Positions 25,256 through 34,114 are shown, counted from the first letter of the stretch. The stretch: 42,682 bases of DNA from a virus (IMGVR_UViG_3300021960_000007:1-42682); one strand, 5' to 3'. The notes: a model not told the origin generated them from the sequence alone. Numbers and translations are program-made.

Positions 25256-27421
25256 ATGGTAGACTATGCTATGGATATAGGCGAAGCAGGTACTGCCTAC
25301 GAAAGACCAGTTCAAGCACCACAGACAACATCAGCAGGGATTGCCGCAGGTTTCCTTGGTGGTATTAATGATATGATTGACACCTATCAGTCAAGTGTTA
25401 AGTCAGGTCAACCGACAGAGGCCAGTATAAACAGAGAAGGCTTTGCTGATTTCAGTAAAAAAGTTAATGCTGTCTTAAATAAAGGTCTTAGTCCTTTAGA
25501 TGAAGAAATAAAAATAAGACAGATTATAACTGAGACAGAGAACCAAGGTTTTGAAATAACTGCTGCACACACTGACCTTATTTCTCGTAGGACAGGTTTT
25601 GATGCTACCAAACTTAAAACAAGTTCTGATCCTAGCAGAGCACTAGCTATAAGTGCCTATGAAAACATTAAAGATAAGCCAGCCCTTCTTTTACTTGGTC
25701 AAAAAGAAGCACAGAAGGTTTTTGGTCCTGATGCCACGGACGAACAAGCACTTCAAATGGCTATGGAGATTAATCAAAGAGATGAAGCTGCTGCTTTAAT
25801 GATAGCTTACTCTAAAAATGCTTCTCAGGCTGAATTTTTAACACAGGAACCTCTGTGGTTAAGTACTTTAGATAGTCTTCTAGACCATGGTATGGCAGGT
25901 ATGGCTATTGTCAATGCCCAAGGAAACCTTAGTCCTGAAACTATAGCAGGTTTTAGGGATAGGTATACAATTGTTGATGCTGCTACTAGCATACCTAGAA
26001 GTGTAACAACAGAACAGTTCCAAGAAGTGCAAAAGAAAAAGGATAAGATAAAAGGTATTATTGAACACCTAGCTACATACGAAGAGACAAAACTAAAAGA
26101 TTTAAACATTGATGTCTTAGGTGTCATAGCTAAAAAAATCTTGGCTGATCCGAATGCTGAGAACAGCCTTATAGCTGCACAACTTCTCAATGACAATGCT
26201 ATGGAAACATGGTCAGCAGGTAAGATTACTGAGACACTAAAGGCTATAGGTAGCTTGTCCCCTGAAGACTTTAACTATGTTGACTTTTCCTTTGATGAGT
26301 ACGATACAATAGCTTCAACATCATTAGGTCTAAAAGACTTGGACGATCCTAATGTAACTAAGGAGGCTATTCTTAATTCACCTGAGCCTCATCCAGCGGA
26401 TCAACTTAAGTTAGGTGAGGCTCAAGCACCTGAAGTCCGTTTAGCTAACATAAAAGAAGCTGCCAATACGCAGATCAGTATGACCACTACTGAGAGTATG
26501 TTAGATGAGAAACAAGGTGAGTACTCTAGGGACTTGTTCAGGATTGGTGTAAGCAGGGCAACCCTTAGTATCCACACAAGCCCTAGCATTTTAGAACAGG
26601 CTACCTTAAGTAAGGTCTTTAATCCTAACACATACAAGAGGCTTCACACTCTTACGTCTGTAGATGAGACAACTGGTCTAGTGCTTAAGGAGAAACTAAA
26701 GAAGGCTCTTCACAAACAGAAGACCGTTTGGGGTCAATTTATTTTGTCAGAACTAAAGGATAAACCTGCTACTATTGGCAGTGACTGGAAAATAAGGATC
26801 AATCAAGAAGGCTACTGGGATGAAGTTACCCCTAAGCTGTCTGATGGACAAAAGGCTCAAGTTCAAAACATCCACAACGAATACTATGATGGGGATTTTG
26901 AAGCTATGGTAATGGATAAGGGTCAAAAACTAAAGCAAGCTAACAGTCAATTATATACCTTAATCCAGAACTCTAATAATACTTTTTTTAGAAAGCAGAC
27001 TGTACTTGGAGATAAAATAAGAGAATATTCAGGGGCTTTAAAGTTCTTAGACAAACAAATGTTAGCTCTTGGTGCTACTTCCCTTGAGGTTGACACAATG
27101 ATTTATGGTCCAACTATTGAGAGTACTATGGCTGACCTTGAGTCAGAGACTACAGCAGCACAAACAGCACCTTCTCCTGAAGAAGTTAGTACAGCTTTGA
27201 CTATGCAAGAGGCTCGTAAGCAAGCAAGAATAGCTAACGAAGAAGGTCAGACACGTATAAAAACTAGCTTTATTACATCCTTTAACGCAGGAACAAAAAA
27301 CAATCCATATGTATTATACGGACCTGAGTCAGGGTGGGCAGAAATACTTAGAACTCAAGTACCTAAAGGAGCTTTTGTTATTAATCCTGATGTTGATGGT
27401 GCTCCTTGGAGGAGAAAATAA
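25256..27421 (+). CDS. Second large internal virion protein
   Basis: 721 residues, almost wholly helical and charged, starting MVDYAMDIGEAGTAYERP and containing 'TSAGIAAGFLGGINDMIDTYQS', a motif-like start seen in internal core proteins. No membrane segment or enzyme motif is recognised. Its place between the 1513-residue protein and the lysis enzyme suggests the T7 gp15 counterpart, although gene order relative to the larger protein is reversed from T7. It ends 1 base before the next gene. Confidence 0.65.
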   Translation: MVDYAMDIGEAGTAYERPVQAPQTTSAGIAAGFLGGINDMIDTYQSSVKSGQPTEASINREGFADFSKKVNAVLNKGLSPLDEEIKIRQIITETENQGFEITAAHTDLISRRTGFDATKLKTSSDPSRALAISAYENIKDKPALLLLGQKEAQKVFGPDATDEQALQMAMEINQRDEAAALMIAYSKNASQAEFLTQEPLWLSTLDSLLDHGMAGMAIVNAQGNLSPETIAGFRDRYTIVDAATSIPRSVTTEQFQEVQKKKDKIKGIIEHLATYEETKLKDLNIDVLGVIAKKILADPNAENSLIAAQLLNDNAMETWSAGKITETLKAIGSLSPEDFNYVDFSFDEYDTIASTSLGLKDLDDPNVTKEAILNSPEPHPADQLKLGEAQAPEVRLANIKEAANTQISMTTTESMLDEKQGEYSRDLFRIGVSRATLSIHTSPSILEQATLSKVFNPNTYKRLHTLTSVDETTGLVLKEKLKKALHKQKTVWGQFILSELKDKPATIGSDWKIRINQEGYWDEVTPKLSDGQKAQVQNIHNEYYDGDFEAMVMDKGQKLKQANSQLYTLIQNSNNTFFRKQTVLGDKIREYSGALKFLDKQMLALGATSLEVDTMIYGPTIESTMADLESETTAAQTAPSPEEVSTALTMQEARKQARIANEEGQTRIKTSFITSFNAGTKNNPYVLYGPESGWAEILRTQVPKGAFVINPDVDGAPWRRK

Positions 27422-27422
27422 T

Positions 27423-28715
27423 ATGGATGATTTTTTAGAAACTCTTACAGACCTCGTTGAACGGGTTGATCCAAATGTTTCTGTAAGTGAAGCACCTGAT
27501 GCTCGTAAAGCTATACCTGAGCAACCAATGGTTACGACTGGTGATATAGTACCACCCTCTCCTGCCCTTGATAATTTTGATGGGCTTAAGGCACTTGAGT
27601 CAACCTTTAAAGGTTTGGTAGATATAATAAATCAATCAGGTGTTATTTCTAATCCTCACCTAAACGCAGAAATGAAAAAAATTAGTGACCAATTTAATGT
27701 AGGTGCAGCAGAGCAAAACCTTGGGTCTTTTAGAGATACTTCTGCTGCTCAAGAAAGTCTAACAGGAACTAGAGGATTTGAAGCAGGTCAAAAGATTGTA
27801 GTCGAAAAAGGAGACACTCTTGATAGTATTGTAGAAAAGTATCCCTATAACAAAGAAGAGTTTTTAAAAGCTAATCCTCAAATAAAAGACCCTAATCTTA
27901 TTCAGGTAGGTCAGGAAATTAGTGTACCTGCTGTTGACAGAATGACTTCCACAGGTCTTGTAGAACCTATTAACTTAAACCAAAGTGAAGTAACTGAGAT
28001 TGCTAAAGAATTACCAGAAGATATGCAAGATTCTGTCATTAAGTCTAAACCTGAAAGCGTTGAAGAAATAAATAAAACTATTTTTGATGCCACTACATTT
28101 TCAGGACAAATTAGTACTCCTCAAAAGGGTGATGATCCTTTAACTTGGATAGCTCAAAATACATATGGACTAAATGAAAATGATCCTACTTTTCAAAAGG
28201 CTTTTAAACAGGTAGCAAATATTGATCCTTCTAAAACGCCTTGGTGTGCAGCTTTCGGTGCTTTTGTTTTAAAAAATTTAGGAGTAAAGTTACCAGAAAG
28301 AGCACAGTTAAATCCTAACCTAGCTTTTAACTTTGTTGAATTAGGTAGCGAGGTATACAATCACAATCCTACAACAAATAAGACATGGGCAGGAAGTATT
28401 TCTGATGTAAAGACAGGCGATGTTATAGTTTTTAATAATGCAAAAAGAAGATCAAACGGTTCTTTTAAATATGGAACAGGTCATCTATCTTTTATTGTGG
28501 GTGTTGAACCAGATGGGTCGATCCTAGCTTTAGGAGGAAATCAAGGAGGAGGTAAAGAGGTAACAGTAACTAAATACTCTCCTGATATAATTAAAAAGTA
28601 TTACAAAGGAGGTTTTACTGTTAGACGAATAGATGAGCTAGGTTTAAATCAGACTGATCCTGCTATATTAGCAGAAATTACTAAGAATATTTCACAAGGT
28701 ACAGCAGAACGATGA
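27423..28715 (+). CDS. Peptidoglycan hydrolase: LysM plus TIGR02594/CHAP-like
   Basis: 430 residues, starting at the ATG 1 base after the preceding stop; an in-frame upstream ATG at 27309 would run through the previous gene and was not used. A LysM domain at about 124-169 ('IVVEKGDTLDSIVEKY...LIQVGQEISVP') binds peptidoglycan. The C-terminal domain (about 240-410) has TPWCAAF (Cys275), 'GDVIVF' and GHLSFIVG (His354), then 'LALGGNQGG', the pattern of the TIGR02594/CHAP-NlpC cysteine hydrolases. It probably acts as an endolysin, or as a virion-associated wall hydrolase given the adjoining internal virion genes. No signal peptide. ATGA overlap with the next gene. Confidence 0.8.
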   Translation: MDDFLETLTDLVERVDPNVSVSEAPDARKAIPEQPMVTTGDIVPPSPALDNFDGLKALESTFKGLVDIINQSGVISNPHLNAEMKKISDQFNVGAAEQNLGSFRDTSAAQESLTGTRGFEAGQKIVVEKGDTLDSIVEKYPYNKEEFLKANPQIKDPNLIQVGQEISVPAVDRMTSTGLVEPINLNQSEVTEIAKELPEDMQDSVIKSKPESVEEINKTIFDATTFSGQISTPQKGDDPLTWIAQNTYGLNENDPTFQKAFKQVANIDPSKTPWCAAFGAFVLKNLGVKLPERAQLNPNLAFNFVELGSEVYNHNPTTNKTWAGSISDVKTGDVIVFNNAKRRSNGSFKYGTGHLSFIVGVEPDGSILALGGNQGGGKEVTVTKYSPDIIKKYYKGGFTVRRIDELGLNQTDPAILAEITKNISQGTAER

Positions 28716-29077
28716 GACTTATCTTAGCTCTATCCCTAGTCCTTACCTTGAGTGCTTGCCTCAACCCTATGTCTCTCTTAGGTGGACTAGGTGGTGGTGG
28801 CTCAGGCACGAATGTTAATGCTAACACTCAGGTAGGTGCTGAGAATAACCAGTCCCTACTAGATCAGAGTAGTGACATATCAGGTGAGAACGTAGCAGTT
28901 GACCAATCTAAGGGTGGTTTTACTGTAGATGGAGCTATCGAAAGCATAAAGGTTATGAACCAAGACATACCAACATGGGTTATCCTTATGATGATCCTTG
29001 GGTGGATGCTTCCCTCTCCCATAGAAATCTGGAGAGGTTTCCTTAAGACAATAACATTAGGAAGATACCGTGGGTAG
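28712..29077 (+). CDS. Lipoprotein with C-terminal TM, u-spanin candidate
   Basis: 121 residues. The N-terminal signal peptide ends in a lipobox (LSAC, Cys16). A Gly/Ser/Asn-rich linker of about 65 residues follows, then one membrane segment (about 86-101, 'IPTWVILMMILGWMLP') and a basic tail (about 105-121). An outer-membrane lipid anchor at one end and an inner-membrane helix at the other is the topology of unimolecular spanins such as T1 gp11, which fuse the membranes at lysis. It is ATGA-coupled to the wall hydrolase, as expected for a lysis cassette. Function is inferred from topology only. Confidence 0.6.
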   Translation: MRLILALSLVLTLSACLNPMSLLGGLGGGGSGTNVNANTQVGAENNQSLLDQSSDISGENVAVDQSKGGFTVDGAIESIKVMNQDIPTWVILMMILGWMLPSPIEIWRGFLKTITLGRYRG

Positions 29078-29306
29078 GAATATACTCCTGTCCTATTTCC
29101 CCTTGCCCTTCATGCCTTTCAATACTCACGAAAACATTGTCTTTGAGTCAGGTAAGAGTGAGAAAGAAACTAGAGTACAGGAGACACATAAGGCTGTAGA
29201 CAAGAAGGCCAACACATACAGGCATGAAGAACCCTATGCCTACCACCCTCACAGACCAAACAATAAACTCCCTCAAGGGGAACTAATAGATTTTGTGGTA
29301 GCATGA
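29070..29306 (+). CDS. Hypothetical protein (GTG start)
   Basis: 78 residues. GTG start inside the lipoprotein gene (8-nt overlap). The N-terminal 20 residues are hydrophobic and aromatic with two Pro; the rest is highly polar, His-, Lys- and Glu-rich ('HEEPYAYHPHRPNNKLP'). Unrecognised. Its place between two membrane proteins in the lysis area suggests an accessory lysis or membrane role. Confidence 0.5.
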   Translation: MGRNILLSYFPLPFMPFNTHENIVFESGKSEKETRVQETHKAVDKKANTYRHEEPYAYHPHRPNNKLPQGELIDFVVA

Positions 29307-29747
29307 ATGGACCCACTTACAATATTCGCAGGTGTGAAGGCAGGTTTAGCCGCAGGTAAGGAGATTGCATCCTTAGCTAAGGACTTAGGTAGTCTGTTCG
29401 ATGTTATTGACTCAGCTAAGTCAGACCACGACAAGAAAAGAAGCAGTCCCTTCTCGTCAGCTAATGAAGAAGCCTTAGACACATTCGTTAAACGTAAGCA
29501 AGCCGACGATATTGAGGAACAGTTAAGGGCTATCGTAATATCTACTAGGGGTTTCTCAGCTTGGAATGAACTACTTGCTTTACGTAAGGACATACGTGTA
29601 AAAAAGAAGAATGACCTAGCAGCTAAGAAGAAGAAACAGCAAGAGTTGTTTGACCAAATAATTTTATGGGGTTGTATAATCTTACTGGTTGTATTAACCG
29701 CAGGATTTGGTCTTCTAGGGGTAATGTACTACATGAACAAACTTTAG
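29307..29747 (+). CDS. C-terminally anchored membrane protein
   Basis: 146 residues. N-terminal helix 'GVKAGLAAGKEIASLAKDLGSLFDVID' (glycine-spaced amphipathic), a charged middle with 'AFSAWNEL'-type segment ('GFSAWNELLALRKDI'), then a Lys-rich stretch and a single C-terminal transmembrane segment (about 118-142). Such tail-anchored proteins with a conserved 'STRGFSAWNEL' region are widespread in marine phages. It is last in the rightward arm, just before the terminator, in the lysis region, so a holin-like role is possible. The start follows the preceding stop directly. Confidence 0.6.
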   Translation: MDPLTIFAGVKAGLAAGKEIASLAKDLGSLFDVIDSAKSDHDKKRSSPFSSANEEALDTFVKRKQADDIEEQLRAIVISTRGFSAWNELLALRKDIRVKKKNDLAAKKKKQQELFDQIILWGCIILLVVLTAGFGLLGVMYYMNKL

Positions 29748-29749
29748 GG

Positions 29750-29772
29750 AGAGCTTAACGGCTCTTTTTTTT
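29750..29772 (+). terminator. Rho-independent terminator of the late arm
   Basis: Stem AGAGC (29750-29754) with GCTCT (29761-29765), 6-nt loop, followed by a run of eight Ts (29765-29772). It lies 3 bases after the last rightward stop and ends rightward transcription where the two arms meet. There is no T-tract on the opposite strand. Confidence 0.85.
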
Positions 29773-29962
29773 ATGCTTGGTCTGTATTAAAGGCTACACA
29801 CTTAAAGTCAAGTACGAGAAGGTTCCTTTCTAATAGATTATTAATACCTTCCTGTATTGACATTTGGCAAGCCCTCTCATTAAGGAAGGCAGTACTGGCT
29901 GTATACCCTCTACACTCTGAGTAGTCTAAGGCACAAGCCAGCACTATAGGAACAAACATCAT
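29771..29962 (-). CDS. Small hypothetical, possibly exported
   Basis: 63 residues from the ATGA-coupled start at 29962; a longer start would overlap the preceding gene. It begins MMFVPIVLACALDYSECRGY: a short hydrophobic segment with Cys, then a polar C-terminal part with two more Cys ('RACQMS', 'LDFKCVAF'). The four Cys suggest a periplasmic or membrane-associated protein. It is the last gene of the leftward arm; its stop lies at the end of the terminator's T-run. Confidence 0.55.
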   Translation of the reverse strand: MMFVPIVLACALDYSECRGYTASTAFLNERACQMSIQEGINNLLERNLLVLDFKCVAFNTDQA

Positions 29963-30177
29963 CCCCCCATCTCCTGTATCAGTTTGTCTAGATACCACCT
30001 AGCCTTCTTCAAGTCCTCTACTGGCTTACCTTTGTAACGGTAACGATGTAAGTACTTCTTAGTGTTGCCCTCAAGATAACCCATAAACATCATAGCATCC
30101 ATGTTGTCTTTCATGTAGTCGATACATTCAATCTCTCCGTCACCGTAGTGGGGTGGCTCGTTCACTAGATCAGACAT
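29959..30177 (-). CDS. DUF3310 family protein
   Basis: 72 residues with the full DUF3310 pattern: VNEPPHYGDGEIECIDYM, then 'GYLEGNTKKYLHRYRYKGKPVEDLKKARWYLDKLI'. The family is common in phages; its function is not established, although some members are annotated as nucleotide-metabolism proteins. It overlaps the upstream gene by 8 nt and the downstream gene through ATGA. Confidence 0.85.
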   Translation of the reverse strand: MSDLVNEPPHYGDGEIECIDYMKDNMDAMMFMGYLEGNTKKYLHRYRYKGKPVEDLKKARWYLDKLIQEMGG

Positions 30178-30613
30178 TTATTAACTCCGCTTCTGTGTAA
30201 GGTATATGAAAGAACTTCTCACCCTTAGATATATACCTTCCGAAAGCCTCTTTCAAGGACTCATCTGTTAATTGTGTATCTTTTATTCTCCATACTTGTT
30301 TCATATCCTTACGGAATACATAGAAGTTTAAGACACCTTTCTCGTCTTGGTACTTAGATAGTAATCGTTTCTTCCGTTCAGGTATACGTATCTCCTTCCA
30401 ATGGGTAGGCCAATCTTCTGACCAAGCTGTCTTCACCTCTGCCTCATTGAAGTAGGTGTACCCTTCCTTCTGAGAGACAACATCAGCATAGTAGTCTTCA
30501 TCTGATGAGATTATGGTGTGACCCCTCTCAGAGAGAAGAGCCACCAGTTTATCTTTAGCTGTCTGATCATAGAGATCATAAGCTGCCTTGTTGAATTTAC
30601 GTTTAGCTGTCAT
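30170..30613 (-). CDS. Possible PD-(D/E)XK-type nuclease-like protein
   Basis: 147 residues. The N-terminus is helical and basic; then 'SSDEDYYADVVSQKEG' and 'TYFNEAEVKTAW' give a D...E-x-K arrangement (Asp about 43, EAEVK at about 57-61) compatible with a PD-(D/E)XK fold, followed by 'WKEIRIPERKKRLL' and a beta region. It is ATGA-coupled to the RNR. The fold call is inference from motif spacing; a purely structural or unknown role is possible. Confidence 0.45.
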   Translation of the reverse strand: MTAKRKFNKAAYDLYDQTAKDKLVALLSERGHTIISSDEDYYADVVSQKEGYTYFNEAEVKTAWSEDWPTHWKEIRIPERKKRLLSKYQDEKGVLNFYVFRKDMKQVWRIKDTQLTDESLKEAFGRYISKGEKFFHIPYTEAELINV

Positions 30614-32520
30614 GTCAAGTCCACTATTTCACAGACGTCACCTGAGCAAGCCATCGTTTGCATACCCACTGTGTTGTCTTCTTGTTCATACTCCGATAGT
30701 TTAGTCCAGTCAATCTTCTCTGGCATAAGTGATAATAGCATATCATAGTCAGTTTGTCCAACCTCTTGATAAGGTGCTTGCTGATATGTGTGCTCGTTGT
30801 ATGGCAGAAATGACACACCTGACATCTCATCGAAGTGTTCGTATACAAACGCACCTACAGAAAGCCACTCATTTTTCTGGACGTTAACAGTTATACTTGG
30901 TTTGTGTTCACACCAGAACCTTTGATATACCAACCATGTCTCAAGTTGTTGGATAGCTGTTAAGTCTTTAGTTACTACCGCACCATCAGGTGACTTGATA
31001 GGGAAACTAAACACAGTTGTTGCGTCAGGTTTCATTACATCTGGTTCATTAGGTATACCTTGGTCCTTCATAAACTGTGTCAAGGGGTCTTTGTTATCTC
31101 CTCTAACGGTTCTAATGTAGTAGTCTGAATGTCTGGCATGTATTCCAGAGGCACTGTCAACGAGTTGCGAGACTGTACCACTTGGTTTAACACAAGTAAT
31201 AGCAGTACTAGGCTCAATGCCAAGGCGATCTGCCCATTCCTTGTTCGTAGATATTGCTTCATTCCGTAAATAAACAAGGGTACTCTCCAAACCTTTGTTA
31301 GCTGTTGTCATTAACTTGTTGTCCATTATCCCTGTGAGAGACACACCGAGCAGTCGTTCTTCTTCTGTATTACGCTGCCACACCTTTCGCAAATAAGGGA
31401 ACCTTGTGGATGTACTTTGGATCGTCCCAAGTATTGTGGCACATCTAACCTTTCTAGCCAAGTCTTCCAACGTATCTGTGGCCCGTACCACAACTTCTGT
31501 AAGATTGCAGAACTGGTAAGGCCGTAAGATAATTTCGCTGCAAGGGTTAGTTCCGAACTCATAATCAGGATTGCGTCTGTTATTTTTTGCAGCCTGTTTC
31601 TTACTTGCTTCACGATTGAAGATACCACGTTCACCACTCCCACTCTCAACTAATGCCATCCATTCACGCATGAAGGATACCGCATCTGGTTTCTCTGTAT
31701 AACTAACACTGTTGTTAGCCAAGGCACGTTGAGGATCGTTCTCCCACCATGAACCTGACTTAGCATGACGCATACGATCATCACTCAGGTTGCTCAAGGA
31801 AATCATAGCTGACCTACGTACACCACCAACTACAACTACCTCACCAATCTTGCACATGATATCATGACACTCAATACTTGATAGCTTACGTCCCTGTGCC
31901 TCTTTAAATACTCTGACAACAAAGTTGAATAGGTCAATAAGAGGTGCAGGTCCACTTGCCCTACCACCAAAGGTCTTAAGTCTTGAACCAGCTGGACGTA
32001 CCTTAGATACATCCCACTGAGGAATTTCTCCACTATACAGGAGTGCTATCACTTGACGAAGGGACTTAGCCCAACCTTCCTTACTGTCTCTGACTACAAC
32101 GATGGTTTCACTATCATAGAGTTCAGGGATTTCTGGCAGCTTACTGATGAACTGCCTCTCGACACTGAAGCCCACGCCAGTGCCACACAAGAGAATGAAC
32201 ATAGCCTCATCGAAGGACTTAGGGTCATCTACGGGTAGGTAACTACAGTTGTACCCTGATGTGTTGTCCCTGTCTAGTGCTGCACCTGCTGTCATCATAG
32301 CTCTCATGCTAGGCATAACTTCTAAGCCAAGGATAGCCTCTTTAATTTCTGAAGCTATAGCTATTGTGTCTATATCCAAGGCACGTTTGACAACATTATC
32401 CATGTAACGATCAACTGTCTCAGCCCAACTCTCACGGCACTGTTCGTCATCTAACCACCTAGCATAACGGCTAGTAGCTATGAATGTCTGGTAGTCAGTT
32501 GGTAAGTAGTTATCTATCAT
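30610..32520 (-). CDS. nrdJ: Class II ribonucleotide reductase (B12-dependent)
   Basis: 636 residues from the ATG with GGGGAAGG just upstream; a start 24 nt earlier is possible. It reduces ribonucleotides to deoxyribonucleotides using adenosylcobalamin. All five functional Cys of the L. leichmannii-type monomeric enzyme are visible: YNCSYL and FCNLTEV (regulatory/redox pair), NPCSEI (thiyl-radical Cys, 11 residues before FCN) and the C-terminal shuttle pair ACSGDVC. 'LLCGTGVGFS' and 'VKPSGTVSQL' are also typical. It depends on host cobalamin, consistent with B12-using marine Rhodobacteraceae. It supplies dNTPs with MazG and ThyX nearby. Confidence 0.93.
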   Translation of the reverse strand: MIDNYLPTDYQTFIATSRYARWLDDEQCRESWAETVDRYMDNVVKRALDIDTIAIASEIKEAILGLEVMPSMRAMMTAGAALDRDNTSGYNCSYLPVDDPKSFDEAMFILLCGTGVGFSVERQFISKLPEIPELYDSETIVVVRDSKEGWAKSLRQVIALLYSGEIPQWDVSKVRPAGSRLKTFGGRASGPAPLIDLFNFVVRVFKEAQGRKLSSIECHDIMCKIGEVVVVGGVRRSAMISLSNLSDDRMRHAKSGSWWENDPQRALANNSVSYTEKPDAVSFMREWMALVESGSGERGIFNREASKKQAAKNNRRNPDYEFGTNPCSEIILRPYQFCNLTEVVVRATDTLEDLARKVRCATILGTIQSTSTRFPYLRKVWQRNTEEERLLGVSLTGIMDNKLMTTANKGLESTLVYLRNEAISTNKEWADRLGIEPSTAITCVKPSGTVSQLVDSASGIHARHSDYYIRTVRGDNKDPLTQFMKDQGIPNEPDVMKPDATTVFSFPIKSPDGAVVTKDLTAIQQLETWLVYQRFWCEHKPSITVNVQKNEWLSVGAFVYEHFDEMSGVSFLPYNEHTYQQAPYQEVGQTDYDMLLSLMPEKIDWTKLSEYEQEDNTVGMQTMACSGDVCEIVDLT

Positions 32521-32872
32521 CACCTTCCCCTTTAATTGTTCCATACCTTTTCCTACGGTCTAGTTTATCTAAGTTATTCTGTGCTATGTCTGACATATTG
32601 TAGCCTAAGTCTTTAGCCAGTGCAGCTATATACCAAAGGCAATCACCTAGTTCTTTTGCCATACCTTCTCTGTCTAGTTTGTTGTCCCTGATAATTTTCT
32701 TAGCTTTGTTAGCTACCTCACCTGCTTCCCCTGCTAGTCCCAAGGCAGGGTACAGTATCGAAGCACCAGCAGGGTAGATGGCTGTCTCTCTAGCCTTTCT
32801 TTGGTATTCGTTTAAGGTTAAATCATAGGCATGGTAAGCCTTAAATGCTTCTATGTCATGTTCGTTTATCAT
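32510..32872 (-). CDS. mazG: MazG-like nucleotide pyrophosphohydrolase
   Basis: 120 residues from the ATGA-coupled start. The MazG core is clear: 'LNEYQRKARETAIYP', then 'LGLAGEAGEVANKAKKIIRD' (the E-x-x-E metal-binding half) and 'KELGDCLWYIAALAKDLG' (the E-x-x-D half). Phage MazG proteins hydrolyse (d)NTPs or related alarmones; which substrate applies here is unknown. It overlaps the RNR start by 11 nt. Confidence 0.88.
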   Translation of the reverse strand: MINEHDIEAFKAYHAYDLTLNEYQRKARETAIYPAGASILYPALGLAGEAGEVANKAKKIIRDNKLDREGMAKELGDCLWYIAALAKDLGYNMSDIAQNNLDKLDRRKRYGTIKGEGDDR

Positions 32873-33054
32873 TCCTCTAATCTCCTCCATTCTTCTATTT
32901 CAGCATCAAAGTTAAAGTAGTCATCAAGGTCTAAGAAACCTTCATCGACTAGGTACTTGATAACGTGCATAACCCTTACATCACTTTCTTCCAGTAAAAA
33001 TTCTAGGTCATAGTTATCAGCAAGAGCACGTATTTTACTCTCTTCATCAAGCAT
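32869..33054 (-). CDS. Small acidic hypothetical protein
   Basis: 61 residues starting MLDEESKIRAL, two bases after the endonuclease stop, with AGGAAAGG about 9 nt upstream; a start 30 nt earlier would lie inside the endonuclease gene. It is very acidic and helical, with 'LEFLLEESDVRVMHVIKYLVDEGFLDLDDYF' resembling a short helix-turn-helix-like or adaptor module. Function unknown. Confidence 0.6.
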   Translation of the reverse strand: MLDEESKIRALADNYDLEFLLEESDVRVMHVIKYLVDEGFLDLDDYFNFDAEIEEWRRLEE

Positions 33055-33056
33055 TG

Positions 33057-33425
33057 TCAAGTACCTTTCCTTTCTTTTATCCACTCAACAGGTATTTTTT
33101 CTTTAGCATATTTAAAACCATACTTCTCACACCAACTCGCATATGTAGATTTAGAACCTTTGTATAGTCTAGCATTAGGATTACTGAATACAAACCGTAT
33201 GTCTAGGTCAGGGTGTTGTTCCCTTATCCTTAAGTGTTTGCTTCTGTCTGAGGGAATGAACCGTCCCTTTGTCTCAATTATTATTCCGTTGTCAAGTACG
33301 AAATCAGGTGTGTAAGTCCTGTGCTTGGATTGCCACTTGATCTTCATCTTTTCATAGGTGAACTTAACCTTTAGACTTCTTAGATACTCGGCTGTACGTT
33401 CCTCTAAGCCTGATCGGTAGTGCAT
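33057..33425 (-). CDS. T7 endonuclease I-like Holliday junction resolvase
   Basis: 122 residues, close to the T7 gene 3 product in pattern: SGLEE (Glu8), 'YTPDFVL' (Asp41), ETKG (Glu51, Lys53), 'HLRIREQHPDLDIRFVFSN', 'LYKGSKSTYASWCEKYGFKYA' and 'IPVEWIKE'. The catalytic set of a PD-(D/E)XK resolvase is complete. It debranches replicating DNA and helps break down host DNA. It overlaps the exonuclease gene by 22 nt. Confidence 0.92.
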   Translation of the reverse strand: MHYRSGLEERTAEYLRSLKVKFTYEKMKIKWQSKHRTYTPDFVLDNGIIIETKGRFIPSDRSKHLRIREQHPDLDIRFVFSNPNARLYKGSKSTYASWCEKYGFKYAKEKIPVEWIKERKGT

Positions 33426-34114
33426 TTAGGTGGCTCCCATATCTGACCTACAAACCTACGTAACCACAGAAGCCTACCGTTTTCTATCACTCTGTCCTCA
33501 TCACCACTGTAGCTTCTCAAGCAAGCCTCATACATATCCTCTTCACTCTCGCAGTCCTCAAGTATTACTTCAGCTTTCTTTGGACCTATGCCGTACAAAC
33601 CTATGATGTTGTCAGCCCTATCCCCTGTTAGTATTTGTGAATAGAAGAACCTATTACCATTCACCTTGGATACCTTAGAGAATGACCGTCTGTTAGGGTT
33701 GTAGTGATGACAAGGTAGCTGCATCATGTCCTTGTCAATTGACACAACAAGACAGTCAGACCCGTAGTCAGTAGACCAGATACCTATGAGGTCATCTGCC
33801 TCTTCACCCTCAGATACTATAGCATCCCACTTAGCTATCATGTGATCCCTGATGCCTTGTAGGTGTTGGGGTTTTTCTGCTCCCTTTCTGTTTCCTTTGT
33901 ACTCATGGGTAATAGCCATGTCATACCTGAAGTTACCTTTGCCAGTAAGGAACACCTGAAACCCATCCTCAGATACTTCCCACATAACCTTGTTCAAAGC
34001 ATCATCTATAAGTTCATCTACTTTATCAATTGCATCGTCTAAGCTACTGTCTTCACAAGAGAAAGCAGCACGATAGGCAAAGGTGTCTCCATCTACTAGC
34101 ACTTGTTTAGACAT
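33404..34114 (-). CDS. T7 gp6-like 5'-3' exonuclease
   Basis: 236 residues from the ATG at 34114, which has AAGGGTC upstream and avoids a 44-nt overlap. FEN/5' nuclease features are present: LVDGDTFAYRAAF, EGEEADDLIG, VSIDKDMMQLP and the helix-three-turn-helix segment 'LTGDRADNIIGLYGIGPKKAEVIL'. It removes RNA primers and degrades host DNA for nucleotide recycling. It is coupled with the resolvase gene. Confidence 0.9.
   Translation of the reverse strand: MSKQVLVDGDTFAYRAAFSCEDSSLDDAIDKVDELIDDALNKVMWEVSEDGFQVFLTGKGNFRYDMAITHEYKGNRKGAEKPQHLQGIRDHMIAKWDAIVSEGEEADDLIGIWSTDYGSDCLVVSIDKDMMQLPCHHYNPNRRSFSKVSKVNGNRFFYSQILTGDRADNIIGLYGIGPKKAEVILEDCESEEDMYEACLRSYSGDEDRVIENGRLLWLRRFVGQIWEPPKCTTDQA

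Noticed and set aside
25825-26196. 123-codon antisense frame with hydrophobic stretches inside an internal virion gene
   Set aside because: Fully overlapped by a well-supported gene in the correct operon direction; the hydrophobicity comes from complementary codons.
27309-27422. Upstream extension of the wall hydrolase giving a Leu-rich 'signal peptide'
   Set aside because: The extension overlaps the preceding gene by 113 nt; the ATG at 27423 follows its stop directly and matches the coupling pattern.
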